Below are positions 21,385 through 29,700 of a DNA stretch of 64,000 nt, in pieces. Location of the stretch: positions 930,001-994,000 of the forward strand of contig NZ_CP019304.1 in NCBI RefSeq assembly GCF_001969265.1. Direction: 5' to 3'. The stretch comes from Arthrobacter sp. QXT-31 (GTDB lineage Bacteria; Actinomycetota; Actinomycetes; Actinomycetales; Micrococcaceae). The notes beneath the pieces were generated by a model. That model saw nothing but the letters and a program-made list of their open reading frames with translations. It had not been told where the DNA came from and did no database searches. The stretch's first letter is position 1. The number at the start of each line of letters is the position of its first letter. A program made the translations under genes and the position numbers.

Positions 21385-21477
21385 CGCCAGATCCGGCCGT
21401 TTGACGGGTCATGTCCGATGGCGGCGCTAGGCTCTGGCAGGAACGCTGGGGACCGTCTCCAGCCGGTTGGGAGGCCC

Positions 21478-22932
21478 ATGACTACGTCCGCCAAGACTCC
21501 GTCCCTTGCTACCGAGCATGTCTCGGTCAGCCAAGTCAGGAGGTCAGTCAAGAAGGCCATCGCCAAGCGTGAGTGGGGCATTCAAGGAGAGTGCGTCGCA
21601 CCCGTTCAGTCGGGCGCGAAATGGAACTTCGACCTCGTCACCCTGACTGCGGACGGCGTGAGCGTCCTGTCCTGCACCATCTGGGAGGACAGAGCCCCCG
21701 GGATCGAAGACTCGCTGCGGCGGGCGGGGCTTTCGCTCCAACAAGCCATGACAGCGGGGATGGTCCTCAAACTCACAGGCACCACCTGGCTCGCACAAGA
21801 CGGCAAGGTCTGCGTTAGGGTCACAGGGATCGAACCTGAATTCGCCCGACGAGGGGCTCTCTACTTGGCGGACAGAGCGGCGAAGGCCGAACTACGGGCG
21901 GCTGGCGTACCTAGCGAGCGCCTTGGGGAGCTGTTCGTCCATGCCGATCCGGAGACCGTCTTCCAAGGCATGGATCGCAGGCCCAGCCGGATCATGGTCT
22001 TGGCGCCGGCCGGGGCCAAGGGCGTGGGTGACTTCAAGCACCGCTTCGGAGACGTCAGGTCTCCTGCCGTCGACATCGCATACCGAGCTCTGTCGTGGAC
22101 GGATAACAGCAGCATTCAAACTATCCAAGCCCACTTAGACGAGGCTCACCAGGCGAATACGGACCTCGTCGTACTTATACGGGGCGGGGGTCCCTGGAGT
22201 CACTTACGTGGATATGACCGCGTCGACCTCGCCTTGGCTATTCACAGATCCCCTGTTCCAGTTGCGACCGCTGTGGGCCACAACGCTGATGTCTCTTTGG
22301 CGGACCGGGCCGCAAAACTGTCTTTCATCACTCCAACGGCAGCGGCAGAAGCCATCTATAAAGCCCATAGTCACCGTGCTCCTCGAAAGAAAAGTGCTCG
22401 GACCGGAGCGACGCACTACAAGCGGAAGCCGGTGCACACCGCTTGGACGGTCGCGCCGGGAGCCAGACCGGCCGACGCAACGAATCCAGAGAAGCAACTT
22501 CAGGCCCTAGAGGGTAAGCTCGCGGATGCCCTGGCAGACGCTTCCAAGCTTGCGGCCACTCTGCAGTGGTCAGCCGCTGCCCACATTGCGGATCTTCTCG
22601 AAACAGCAGAACAGCGGGTTAGGTTTATTTCCCGTCTAATGACAGTGGCTACCGTCACCACGGCCACGGCGCTGATCGCGTTTGGCGAGGACCTTCTGGC
22701 GCTCCTCCAGCCTGCCCCACGTCCGCTCGATTACTGGCTTTATGCGGCGACAGTCATCCTTGCCGGGACAGTCCTCGTGGTCCGACAAAGTCTAGCCAGA
22801 CGGAAAATTGCCCTTCCATCTGCCGCACCGATGAAACGCCCGCACGTCGATATAAATTCGTGGCGGTTTGCTGCGAAGAGGGTCCGAACCATCCGCGGTC
22901 TACGCAAGCTTCGCTATCACCGGCCAGCCTAA
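21478..22932 (+). CDS. XseA-like nuclease domain fused to two transmembrane helices
   Basis: ATG 21478 has GGGAGG upstream; the frame extends up to 21346, but that would start within the palindrome. The product has 484 residues. Residues about 15-145 fit the OB-fold N-terminus of exonuclease VII large subunit (VSVSQVRRSVKKAI). The catalytic core follows: IRGGGPWSHL (about 234), GHNADVSLAD (about 267, matching GHExD) and TPTAAAE. The long coiled coil of XseA is missing; two hydrophobic helices (about 383-406 and 418-440) and a basic tail replace it. No xseB is nearby. The gene is less GC-rich than its neighbours and is bounded by palindromes on both sides. It is a membrane-tethered paralogue, possibly for defence; the role is not known. 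Confidence 0.75.
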   Translation: MTTSAKTPSLATEHVSVSQVRRSVKKAIAKREWGIQGECVAPVQSGAKWNFDLVTLTADGVSVLSCTIWEDRAPGIEDSLRRAGLSLQQAMTAGMVLKLTGTTWLAQDGKVCVRVTGIEPEFARRGALYLADRAAKAELRAAGVPSERLGELFVHADPETVFQGMDRRPSRIMVLAPAGAKGVGDFKHRFGDVRSPAVDIAYRALSWTDNSSIQTIQAHLDEAHQANTDLVVLIRGGGPWSHLRGYDRVDLALAIHRSPVPVATAVGHNADVSLADRAAKLSFITPTAAAEAIYKAHSHRAPRKKSARTGATHYKRKPVHTAWTVAPGARPADATNPEKQLQALEGKLADALADASKLAATLQWSAAAHIADLLETAEQRVRFISRLMTVATVTTATALIAFGEDLLALLQPAPRPLDYWLYAATVILAGTVLVVRQSLARRKIALPSAAPMKRPHVDINSWRFAAKRVRTIRGLRKLRYHRPA

Positions 22933-22940
22933 CTGTAACT

Positions 22941-23006
22941 CCCACCTGGCTCGCAGTTGTTGTCGTTTTGAGCCGTCAAAACGACAACAACTGCGAGCTA
23001 CTTGGG
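22941..23006. repeat. Long palindromic repeat, copy 2
   Basis: It has the same CTCGCAGTTGTTGTCGTTTT arms as copy 1, arms meeting at GAGCCGTC. It sits between two convergent genes and its right arm covers the stop codon of the AbiEi/DUF559 gene, so it probably acts as a shared terminator as well. Confidence 0.93.
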
Positions 23007-23984
23007 TACCCACCCCCTGCTAAGCAGCGCGTCGCGGACTTTCGCGACGGCGGACAGCGCGTAATGCTGCATGTGGCGCTTTGAGATCCTGACCGGCAGC
23101 CAGCCGGCACGACTATAGTCCTCTTCTCGGGCGATATCCCGGACGATCTGGCCAGGCTCGGAGTGGCCTTCCCCCTCGTATTCGACGGCAACTTTGTATT
23201 CCGGATAGCCGAGATCGGGTTCGCGTGCGACGCCGGGACGGAGTTCAGTAGGCACGTTCAGTTCCGGTTCCGGCAGGCCGGCCTGCTCCAGTGCCAGCCG
23301 CAGGCGCGTCTCGGGTGCCGAGTCCGCACCGACGCGTGCCATCTCGAGTGCAATTCTGGCCTTCCGGATGCCGGGGGTGCCTTTGTGCCGATCCAGCATG
23401 TCGGCCAATTGCTCACGGGTGGCGTAAGGCTCCCTTCTGACTTCGAACTCCGGCCGAGGATTTCGCACCAGATGGTCAGCCACCACGGTCAGCTCCTCGA
23501 CGCTCATCCTGCGAGCGATATCCAGCCACGTCCGGACCCTGCTGGTCACCAGCAGGCCGCCAACAGAGACGATTTCGTCGTCGAAGAACTGACCCACGTG
23601 GCCGAACACCCCCGTGCGGCGGGGAATGGCCATCCTGTCCGGGCGGGAGATGTGAATCCGTGGATCCTCTGTGCCGGGGAGGAAACCCGGAAACTGCCAG
23701 AAAGTGAACGCTGTGGCGTGGGACGCAGCCGAGAACTGGGTCACCCTCGTGAAGGGCCGGACCAGCTCCGGCAGTCCTGGCCCTGGGAGGCGTTCATACT
23801 TGGGCACCCTGATGCCGCGGCTGGGCGCGGACAGCGCTCCGTGCCGCAGCCGCCGCAGGCTGACACCGGCGTCGGCGGCCTCCTGGCAAGTGAAGGGCGC
23901 CAAAGCAAGCGGCTCGGGAAGCGGTTGAGGAGTCTTCACCGGACCATGGTCCCAAACCCATAACCTGCTGCGGGCGTTATCCAC
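22998..23984 (-). CDS. AbiEi/DUF559-type protein with Vsr-like endonuclease fold
   Basis: The product has 328 residues (GTG start, weak ribosome-binding site). The N-terminal third resembles the AbiEi antitoxin type (TCQEAADAGVSLRRLRHGAL, a short winged-helix-like part); the C-terminal part carries APETRLRLALEQAGLPEPEL and PDLGYPEYKVAVEYEGEGH, the acidic motif of a restriction-endonuclease fold. This combination is frequent as a lone gene in Arthrobacter relatives. No AbiEii toxin gene is adjacent. Function is unproven; nucleic-acid binding or cleavage is inferred. Confidence 0.8.
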   Translation of the reverse strand: MDNARSRLWVWDHGPVKTPQPLPEPLALAPFTCQEAADAGVSLRRLRHGALSAPSRGIRVPKYERLPGPGLPELVRPFTRVTQFSAASHATAFTFWQFPGFLPGTEDPRIHISRPDRMAIPRRTGVFGHVGQFFDDEIVSVGGLLVTSRVRTWLDIARRMSVEELTVVADHLVRNPRPEFEVRREPYATREQLADMLDRHKGTPGIRKARIALEMARVGADSAPETRLRLALEQAGLPEPELNVPTELRPGVAREPDLGYPEYKVAVEYEGEGHSEPGQIVRDIAREEDYSRAGWLPVRISKRHMQHYALSAVAKVRDALLSRGWVPK

Positions 23985-24002
23985 AGGTCAACGCCGTGGC
24001 AA

Positions 24003-24069
24003 CCCAACTAACTCGCACTTGTTGTCGTTTTGAAGGCTCAAAACGACATTAAATGCGAGTTAGTTGGGT
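24003..24069. repeat. Long palindromic repeat, copy 3 (diverged)
   Basis: Arms built on CTCGCACTTGTTGTCGTTTT and TCAAAACGACATTAAATGCG, less symmetric than copies 1 and 2. It lies 16 bp past the purN stop and can terminate purN. Confidence 0.88.
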
Positions 24070-24084
24070 GGGGAGGAGGGTCGG

Positions 24085-24672
24085 TTACTTGGGGGCCTGG
24101 GCGGCGGCGTACTCGGCGGCCAGCGACGCCAGGGTGGACACCAGCAGCCGCCGCTCCACCACCTTGATCCGCTCGTGCAGGGTTTCCTCGGTGTCGCCGT
24201 CCTCGATGGCCACGGCCTCCTGCGCGATGATGGGGCCGGTGTCCACCCCGGCGTCGGCCCAGTGCACGGTGCAGCCGGTGACCTTCACGCCGTAGGCCAT
24301 GGCGTCGCGGACACCGTGGGCACCGGGGAAGGACGGCAGCAGGGCGGGGTGCGTGTTGAGGTATTTTCCGTCGAAGGCATCGATGAACTCGGGGCTCACG
24401 ATCCGCATGAAGCCCGAGGACACCACCACGTCCGGCTGGTACGCGGCAACGGCCTCGGTCAGCGCGGCATTCCACTTTGCGCGGTCGGGGTAGGCCTTGA
24501 AGTCCACCACGAACGTGTCGATCCCCGCTGTGGCAGAGCGCTCCACGCCGTAGGTTCCCGGGCGGTCCGCGCCCACTGCGGCGATTTCGACATCCAGGTC
24601 CCCGGCCTGAACGGCGTCGATGACCGCCTGGAGGTTTGAACCGGTTCCGGAGACGAGGACTACTATGCGCAT
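24085..24672 (-). CDS. purN: Phosphoribosylglycinamide formyltransferase
   Basis: The product has 195 residues. The N-terminus shows VLVSGTGSNLQA; the catalytic centre shows Asn-His in YLNTHPALLPSFPG with the downstream VHWADAGVDTGPI containing the catalytic Asp. It transfers a formyl group from 10-formyl-THF to GAR, the third step of purine synthesis. purH normally follows in related genomes but is separated here by foreign-looking material. The DUF6350 membrane protein gene lies on the same strand upstream. Confidence 0.95.
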   Translation of the reverse strand: MRIVVLVSGTGSNLQAVIDAVQAGDLDVEIAAVGADRPGTYGVERSATAGIDTFVVDFKAYPDRAKWNAALTEAVAAYQPDVVVSSGFMRIVSPEFIDAFDGKYLNTHPALLPSFPGAHGVRDAMAYGVKVTGCTVHWADAGVDTGPIIAQEAVAIEDGDTEETLHERIKVVERRLLVSTLASLAAEYAAAQAPK

Positions 24673-24711
24673 TGCTCAAGCTTAGGCGGCTGCTCGCGTA
24701 GGCTGGAAAAC

Positions 24712-25155
24712 ATGAACCCCACACCCGGCCCCCAGGGGCGGCAGCGGACCGCGCGTCCGCTCAGCGAGGAGGCCAAAGCCTCGCTCCAGAAGACGCACAA
24801 CCTGTTCCGCATGTTCATCGTGGCGGTGCTGGGCGCCTTCTTCGTGTTCCAGCTGGACATCGCCTACCTGTGGCTCACCGCCATCCTGACGGCGGCGGGG
24901 ATCGTGCTGGGGATCATCGTGCTCATCCGGGCCATCCGGTTCAAGGAATCCAAGCTGGTCCTGTTCGGCACGATTTCCGGCCTGGTGGTGGCCGCCGTCA
25001 TGGTTCTCCTGGTCCTGACCTCGGCCCTGTTCTTCAACCAGGTGCGCGACTTCCAGCAGTGCTCCCGCCAGGCGCTGACCAGCAAGGCAAGCACGGAGTG
25101 CCGGGTCCAGCTGGAGAACTCGCTGCCCCGTCCGCTTCAGCAGCCCGCCCGCTGA
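24712..25155 (+). CDS. Small membrane protein, function unknown
   Basis: The product has 147 residues. After a hydrophilic N-terminus (about 1-30) come three hydrophobic segments (about 33-50, 52-72, 82-106), then an outside or inside tail with two Cys (QQCSRQ, TECRV) that could form a disulphide if exported. It diverges from purN by 39 bp and converges with the DUF6350-like gene. Similar short proteins are frequent beside purN in Arthrobacter. No function is inferable. Confidence 0.75.
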   Translation: MNPTPGPQGRQRTARPLSEEAKASLQKTHNLFRMFIVAVLGAFFVFQLDIAYLWLTAILTAAGIVLGIIVLIRAIRFKESKLVLFGTISGLVVAAVMVLLVLTSALFFNQVRDFQQCSRQALTSKASTECRVQLENSLPRPLQQPAR

Positions 25156-25186
25156 CAGCGGCAAGGGCCCGGCGAGGTCCGCGGGG

Positions 25187-26515
25187 CTAGTTGCTGCTCG
25201 GGGCAGTTCCCAGCTCGGCATCCCGCAGTTGCCGGCGTTCCAGCCATGGTCCCGCCGCGTACCCAATTACGACGCCGATGCCCACTTCCGCGGCCAGCCA
25301 GACTGCCGTCCACAAGGGGTCCGGGCCAATGTCCGTGAGCCGGCCGATGCCGGCCGAGCCACGCGCCAGCCAGGCGAGGGCGGCAGCCAGCACGCCTGCA
25401 GCGGTCCCGACGATCAGCGCCAGGAACAGCGTGGACGCCGCGGCGGTCAGCCAGCGGACGTGAAGCTTGATGGACAGCCATTCATCGAAGTGGTTTTCGC
25501 CTTCACGCAGGAACCACCAGCCGGCCAAGACCCCGGCGAGCACGGGAACCACCAGCGCCACGAAGCCGAAATCAAGCGGGCCGGCAGGAATCGCGGCAAA
25601 AACAGGGATGCTTGGAAGCGGCCCCACTGCCGTCCCCAGCGGCCCCACATGCGACCCGGCGCCGAGCGCAAACCCGGAGCCGCTCAGCCATGCGAGCGCG
25701 AAGACGGCGAGGTTGGGCAGGAAGCCGAGCTGCGCAATGGTGAGGGCCGCGCCCCCGACGGGCCCGGCGTCGACCGCTTCATAGACCGCCACCACCAGGT
25801 TCCAGTGGATGAAAAGGTCCGCCGCCAGCAGCGCCGACGAGATGGCGAGCGCCGCGATCACCGCCACGAAACCGGCCTTGGCCGCAGAGGCCAGATACGA
25901 CCCCGCCCACCGCGAATGCTGGCTGGTGCGCGCAATCCAGTCCACGGCGTCGACGCCGATCAGCCGGCTCCATGAACCGGCCTCGCGCCGGGCGCCGATC
26001 ACCATCCCGAGGCCGAAGGGAACCAGCGGGAAAAGACCTGCCCACCACAGGAAGACCCCAACGTCCTCGGTCCGGCAGATAAAGCCGGTGGCGATGCCAA
26101 AACCCGCATAGACCAGCCACGAACCCAGCAGCGCCTGCCACAGCTGGTCAGTGTAGGAGGCCCGGGCCAGGCGTCTGCCCGCGCGCCAGGCCAGCAGGAA
26201 CGGGATGAGGGTCAGGCCCAGTGGAAGCAGCCACAGTGTGCCGGCCTCGGGCCTCGCTGCGGCGCCTTCCCCCACGGTGGTGAGGTACAGCGGCACCCCG
26301 TGGATGACCAGCCAGGCCTGGCCGGCGAGCCGGGCCAGGACATCGAGGCCAGCGCTTCCGAAACCGGAGGTGGCCCACACCGCAACGATAGGCACGACGA
26401 CGAGCAATGCCGAGATGAAGGCCGCCTGCGCGGACTCAAGGCCGCCCTGCAGCCACAAGGGCATGGGCAGCCCACGGTCTCCGGTCTGGTCAGCACGCAG
26501 TTTCATCGCCTCCAT
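25187..26515 (-). CDS. DUF6350-like polytopic membrane protein
   Basis: The product has 442 residues with about ten hydrophobic segments and Gly/Ala-rich helices; no catalytic motif is visible. A gene of this kind commonly sits upstream of purN-purH in actinobacteria, which fits here. Start codon choice between ATG 26515 and ATG 26506 is unclear because the GGAGG lies within the first codons. Function unknown. Confidence 0.78.
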   Translation of the reverse strand: MEAMKLRADQTGDRGLPMPLWLQGGLESAQAAFISALLVVVPIVAVWATSGFGSAGLDVLARLAGQAWLVIHGVPLYLTTVGEGAAARPEAGTLWLLPLGLTLIPFLLAWRAGRRLARASYTDQLWQALLGSWLVYAGFGIATGFICRTEDVGVFLWWAGLFPLVPFGLGMVIGARREAGSWSRLIGVDAVDWIARTSQHSRWAGSYLASAAKAGFVAVIAALAISSALLAADLFIHWNLVVAVYEAVDAGPVGGAALTIAQLGFLPNLAVFALAWLSGSGFALGAGSHVGPLGTAVGPLPSIPVFAAIPAGPLDFGFVALVVPVLAGVLAGWWFLREGENHFDEWLSIKLHVRWLTAAASTLFLALIVGTAAGVLAAALAWLARGSAGIGRLTDIGPDPLWTAVWLAAEVGIGVVIGYAAGPWLERRQLRDAELGTAPSSN

Positions 26516-26680
26516 CGTGCCACGCGGCGCCCCGCCGACCCGTCTTCGACAGGCTCAACAGGGCCGGAAACTCGAACGGTCCTGCACCCGCTCCGGTATA
26601 CGGCACGTTCGGCGGCGAGCGCTTTTTCGGAAGGCCGGACGTAAAATTAGCTTGTCCGCATTCAGTGGTTGGAGGCAGAA

Positions 26681-27142
26681 ATGACTACCGCATCCCCACA
26701 TGCACACGGCGTCCACTTTGGCAGGACTGACGTCCAGAACGCCGGCATGGGTGTAGGTATTGTCTTGATGGTGGTCGGTGTACTGGGATTCATCCCGGGG
26801 ATCACCGCACGGTACGGCGAACTGATGTTCCTTGGCCCCAATTCGCACGCCATGTTCCTCGGCCTGTTCCAGGTGTCCATGCTGCTCAACATCGTGCAGC
26901 TGGTCATTGGCGCGACCGGCTGGGCCATGTCACGCAGCGAGATGGGTGCGCGGAGGTTCCTTCTGGGCGCCGGTGCGCTGTACATCGTCCTTAGCATCTA
27001 CGGGCTCAGTGTCGGAGTGGATTCGGCGGCCAACTTCCTGTCGCTGAACATGCTGGACAACTGGACGCACATGGTGCTGGGCGTGCTGATGATTGCCTGT
27101 GGCTGGATGTTCTCACGGCATCCGGTCGAGGACAGGAAATAG
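26681..27142 (+). CDS. DUF4383 membrane protein
   Basis: ATG 26681 has GGAGG 5 nt upstream (26671-26675); an earlier in-frame TTG is not supported. The product has 153 residues with four hydrophobic segments; the family pattern G-F-IPG-TARYGEL and LNMLDNWTHMVLGVLM is recognisable. Such proteins are integral to the cytoplasmic membrane; function unknown. A hairpin plus T tract follows. Confidence 0.85.
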   Translation: MTTASPHAHGVHFGRTDVQNAGMGVGIVLMVVGVLGFIPGITARYGELMFLGPNSHAMFLGLFQVSMLLNIVQLVIGATGWAMSRSEMGARRFLLGAGALYIVLSIYGLSVGVDSAANFLSLNMLDNWTHMVLGVLMIACGWMFSRHPVEDRK

Positions 27143-27213
27143 CCCGGAACGCGAACGCCGGGAACTAGGAGCCGCGAATGAATAGATATCTAATCTGAGT
27201 ATTCGTACTACCG

Positions 27214-27264
27214 GTTGGTGCAGGCGGCCACGCAAAGTCATGGGCGTCTGCACCAACTTTTTTG
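27214..27264 (+). terminator. Terminator after the DUF4383 gene
   Basis: GTTGGTGCAG (27214-27223) pairs with CTGCACCAAC (27248-27257), followed by seven T. The loop of 24 nt is long but the T tract is the clearest in the window. Confidence 0.8.
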
Positions 27265-27335
27265 TGCGGACAGTGCCCGTTCGCCGGCGCTCCGGGGTCG
27301 GCCCTGGGCCAGGGACCTGCGCCAGGGCCAGCAAC

Positions 27336-28127
27336 CTACGCCAGGGACAGCACGAAGGAGAGCACAAACCCGGCCGCCGTGCTGAGCGCCACGGCCGGAC
27401 CGCCGTGTTCATAGGCCTCCGGCATCAGGGTGTCCGCGAGGGAGGCGATGACCGCCCCGGCTGCGAAGGCAAGCGGCAGCGAGATGGTCTCCGGGCTCGT
27501 GCCGGACAGCGGACCTGCGCCAAGGACCACCGCCGCGACCAGCAACACTGCGCAGACGGCCCACAGTCCCATGACCGACCCGGCGGAACGGCCCTGGCTG
27601 CGCATCGACGAGGCACCCACCAGCGCCTCGGGCAAGTTGGACACGAAGATCGCGGCCAGGAGTGCCAGGCCCCCGGTTCCCTCCCCCAGGGAAACACCCA
27701 GGGCAATGTTTTCAGGGACGCCATCCAGCGTCACAGCTGCCAGCAGCGCCATTCCGGCGGCACCCCGGGTGGAGGCTGCTGTGGGGGCCTTCTCGACGGC
27801 GGCGGCATCCGTATCCAGCTTGGCGCTGCCCCGGTACTCATCGGCGGGCACCGACCTGGATCCGGGCTGCGCCCACCGGTCCAGCAGCGCGCTCAAGGCG
27901 GTGAAGACCACCGCACCGACCAGCAGGCCGAGCGCGGCACGCACAATCCCGCCGCGCTGATAGGCGTCCTCAAACAGCTCGAACGCCAGGGCGGTGATCA
28001 GCGCGCCGGCGGCAAACGACAGCAGGATTGCCAGCAGCCGTTTTGGCAGCTCAAAACGGACACCAATAAGCGCACCAATAACAAGTGCACTAGAAGCCAC
28101 CGCGCCGAACAGGAGGGAGGTTCCCAT
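27336..28127 (-). CDS. ZIP family metal transporter
   Basis: The product has 263 residues with eight or so hydrophobic segments. The ZIP signature helices are visible: TLDGVPENIALGVSL (helix 4) and VSNLPEALVGASSM (helix 5), which carry metal-binding His/Asn/Glu positions, although the His normally before GxPE is replaced by Asp (DGVPEN). It would take up divalent cations such as zinc, iron or manganese. The variation in helix 4 leaves metal specificity open. Confidence 0.85.
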   Translation of the reverse strand: MGTSLLFGAVASSALVIGALIGVRFELPKRLLAILLSFAAGALITALAFELFEDAYQRGGIVRAALGLLVGAVVFTALSALLDRWAQPGSRSVPADEYRGSAKLDTDAAAVEKAPTAASTRGAAGMALLAAVTLDGVPENIALGVSLGEGTGGLALLAAIFVSNLPEALVGASSMRSQGRSAGSVMGLWAVCAVLLVAAVVLGAGPLSGTSPETISLPLAFAAGAVIASLADTLMPEAYEHGGPAVALSTAAGFVLSFVLSLA

Positions 28128-28175
28128 GGCGCAAGTATAGGAAGGCGCGGCCGGGATGGAATAGCCTTCCCCGCA

Positions 28176-28355
28176 CTAGAAACGGATCCGGGCATACGGC
28201 TCACTGGGCAGGTTGCCGGCAGTCCACGGCTTTTCTGACGGTTCGCTCGGGCCTTCGCCGCGGCCGTCGCGCAGGACGGCCCGCACCGTTGCCACAATGG
28301 CGACGACGGCGATTGCGGCCAGCAGCACAAGGACGACGACGATTGATCCAGACAT
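28176..28355 (-). CDS. Small 59-residue membrane protein
   Basis: ATG 28355 to TAG 28176. The N-terminus is one hydrophobic helix (about 4-26, IVVVLVLLAAIAVVA), followed by a short polar tail ending YARIRF. A GAAGG lies about 10 nt before the start. The gene is divergent from the secreted protein gene at 28485 and 48 bp upstream of the ZIP gene on the same strand. Unknown function. Confidence 0.6.
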   Translation of the reverse strand: MSGSIVVVLVLLAAIAVVAIVATVRAVLRDGRGEGPSEPSEKPWTAGNLPSEPYARIRF

Positions 28356-28372
28356 CCTCTGAGCACCTTCTG

Positions 28373-28395
28373 CTTCAATTTTATTGCGATTGAAG
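28373..28395. promoter_or_regulatory. Inverted repeat between divergent genes
   Basis: CTTCAAT (28373-28379) and ATTGAAG (28389-28395) are perfect inverted arms with a 9-nt AT-rich spacer, 18 bp before the small ORF and 90 bp before the secreted-protein gene. It could be an operator. Confidence 0.4.
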
Positions 28396-28484
28396 GCGCC
28401 CGCTCACAGGCGAATATTTTTCCTCTGGACGGAACCGCATGACGGGCATATTCTGGTCTCCCATTGCGCTGGGGGGTGATTTCA

Positions 28485-29612
28485 ATGGGCAACAGCTTGC
28501 GCCTTCTCAAGGCTGTTCTTGTGCGTGCCCTCCTGGTGCCCGTTGTCCTCGCGCTGGCCTGGATTATTTGGGGCGCAGCATCCGCCGGTGCAGTATCCGG
28601 GGACACCGGTTCGGCCGGCCCGCTGGACCCCGGTTCCTTAAGTACCAACTCCCTAACTACCGGTTCGCTCAGTAGCGGTTCGTTGGACACAGCCCCTGTG
28701 GCTGCCATCGCTACATCCGCAGTGCCTGCTCCGCTGGTTTCCCCAGTCTCCGAGGTGGCTCCGGTCGCCACGCTGCTGCCGGCAATTCCCGAGCTGCCGG
28801 CGGTAGCCAGCGTCCCGGCTGCTGTCACCAAGCCGGTGTCGCCTGTCGCGGGCATCGTGGCGGACACCGCCGGCACCGTGGTCAACCGGGCGCCGAAGGC
28901 GGTTTCCGCAGTGACCAGGACTGTCACCGCAACGGCTGCTCCCGTCCTCAACAAGACGGACAGCCTCATATCGGCGGCCCAGAACGTCATCGCGTCCGTG
29001 CCGCCGCTGCCCATCGCGCCTGCGGTGCCTGTTCCGGCGGCCCCGGCGCCCTCATTGCCGGTTCCGTCGGTGTCCGTCCCGCGGGTGCCTGTTCCTTCAG
29101 TAGCTGTTCCTTCTGTGCCGGCTCAGGAACAACCAGCGGATCCCGCACCGGACGTCATGCGGACGGCGCCGCACCGCGGTGCCATGGGCAACCAGCCAAA
29201 TCTTGCCGTGCCGTCACATGACCTTCCGCCCTCGGCGGTGAGGCCGGCGTCGAATGCTGCAGACAGGGCTGCGCCGGCTGCGGGCGCAGCCCTGCCTTTC
29301 GCCGGATCCGGCCTTTCGCTGGCCGAACTCCGGATGACGACGCCTGAACGGCGGGTGCTGGCGGCCGTCCACCCTGTCACCCACAACCTGCGCTTCCATG
29401 AATGGCCCGGAGGGGATCTGCTCCATCCCTTTGCCGTGAGCGAGGGAACGTCGGGGAACTCCTCCCCAGGCTTCGAAGGCTCGGGCGCCCAGGCCGCCGA
29501 CGTGGCTGGCGGATGGGACCGTGCCCTTTTGCTTGCCGGCGCCCGGGTCTTCGACGCCGGCCTGTACCTTCCCGCCAGCCCAGCCTTTGATCCGGGGTGC
29601 TCCCCCGACTGA
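28485..29612 (+). CDS. Secreted Ala/Pro/Val-rich protein, paralogue of the 5.4 kb gene
   Basis: ATG 28485 has GGGGGG 8 nt upstream, the same leader layout as the gene at 5442. The product has 375 residues: a signal peptide (helix about 10-35, cleavage near ASAGA), a Pro/Ala/Val-rich body with repeated PVPSVAVPSVP units (about 185-215), and a C-terminal section of mixed composition (about 285-375) ending DPGCSPD, like DPGSRPD in the paralogue. No enzyme motif is present. It is followed after 88 bp by the repeat-peptide gene. Probably envelope-associated. Confidence 0.75.
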   Translation: MGNSLRLLKAVLVRALLVPVVLALAWIIWGAASAGAVSGDTGSAGPLDPGSLSTNSLTTGSLSSGSLDTAPVAAIATSAVPAPLVSPVSEVAPVATLLPAIPELPAVASVPAAVTKPVSPVAGIVADTAGTVVNRAPKAVSAVTRTVTATAAPVLNKTDSLISAAQNVIASVPPLPIAPAVPVPAAPAPSLPVPSVSVPRVPVPSVAVPSVPAQEQPADPAPDVMRTAPHRGAMGNQPNLAVPSHDLPPSAVRPASNAADRAAPAAGAALPFAGSGLSLAELRMTTPERRVLAAVHPVTHNLRFHEWPGGDLLHPFAVSEGTSGNSSPGFEGSGAQAADVAGGWDRALLLAGARVFDAGLYLPASPAFDPGCSPD

Positions 29613-29700
29613 ACAGGTCACCCCTGCCCACCTTCCGGGCAGAAACGACCACCTGCGCAGCCCTGCGCATGGACCACCAGTTCAGTCAGGAGAATATGTC

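Noticed and set aside
23977..23985. DnaA-box-like TTATCCACA
   Set aside because: A single box near a start codon without a cluster or dnaA; expected by chance often enough to carry little weight.
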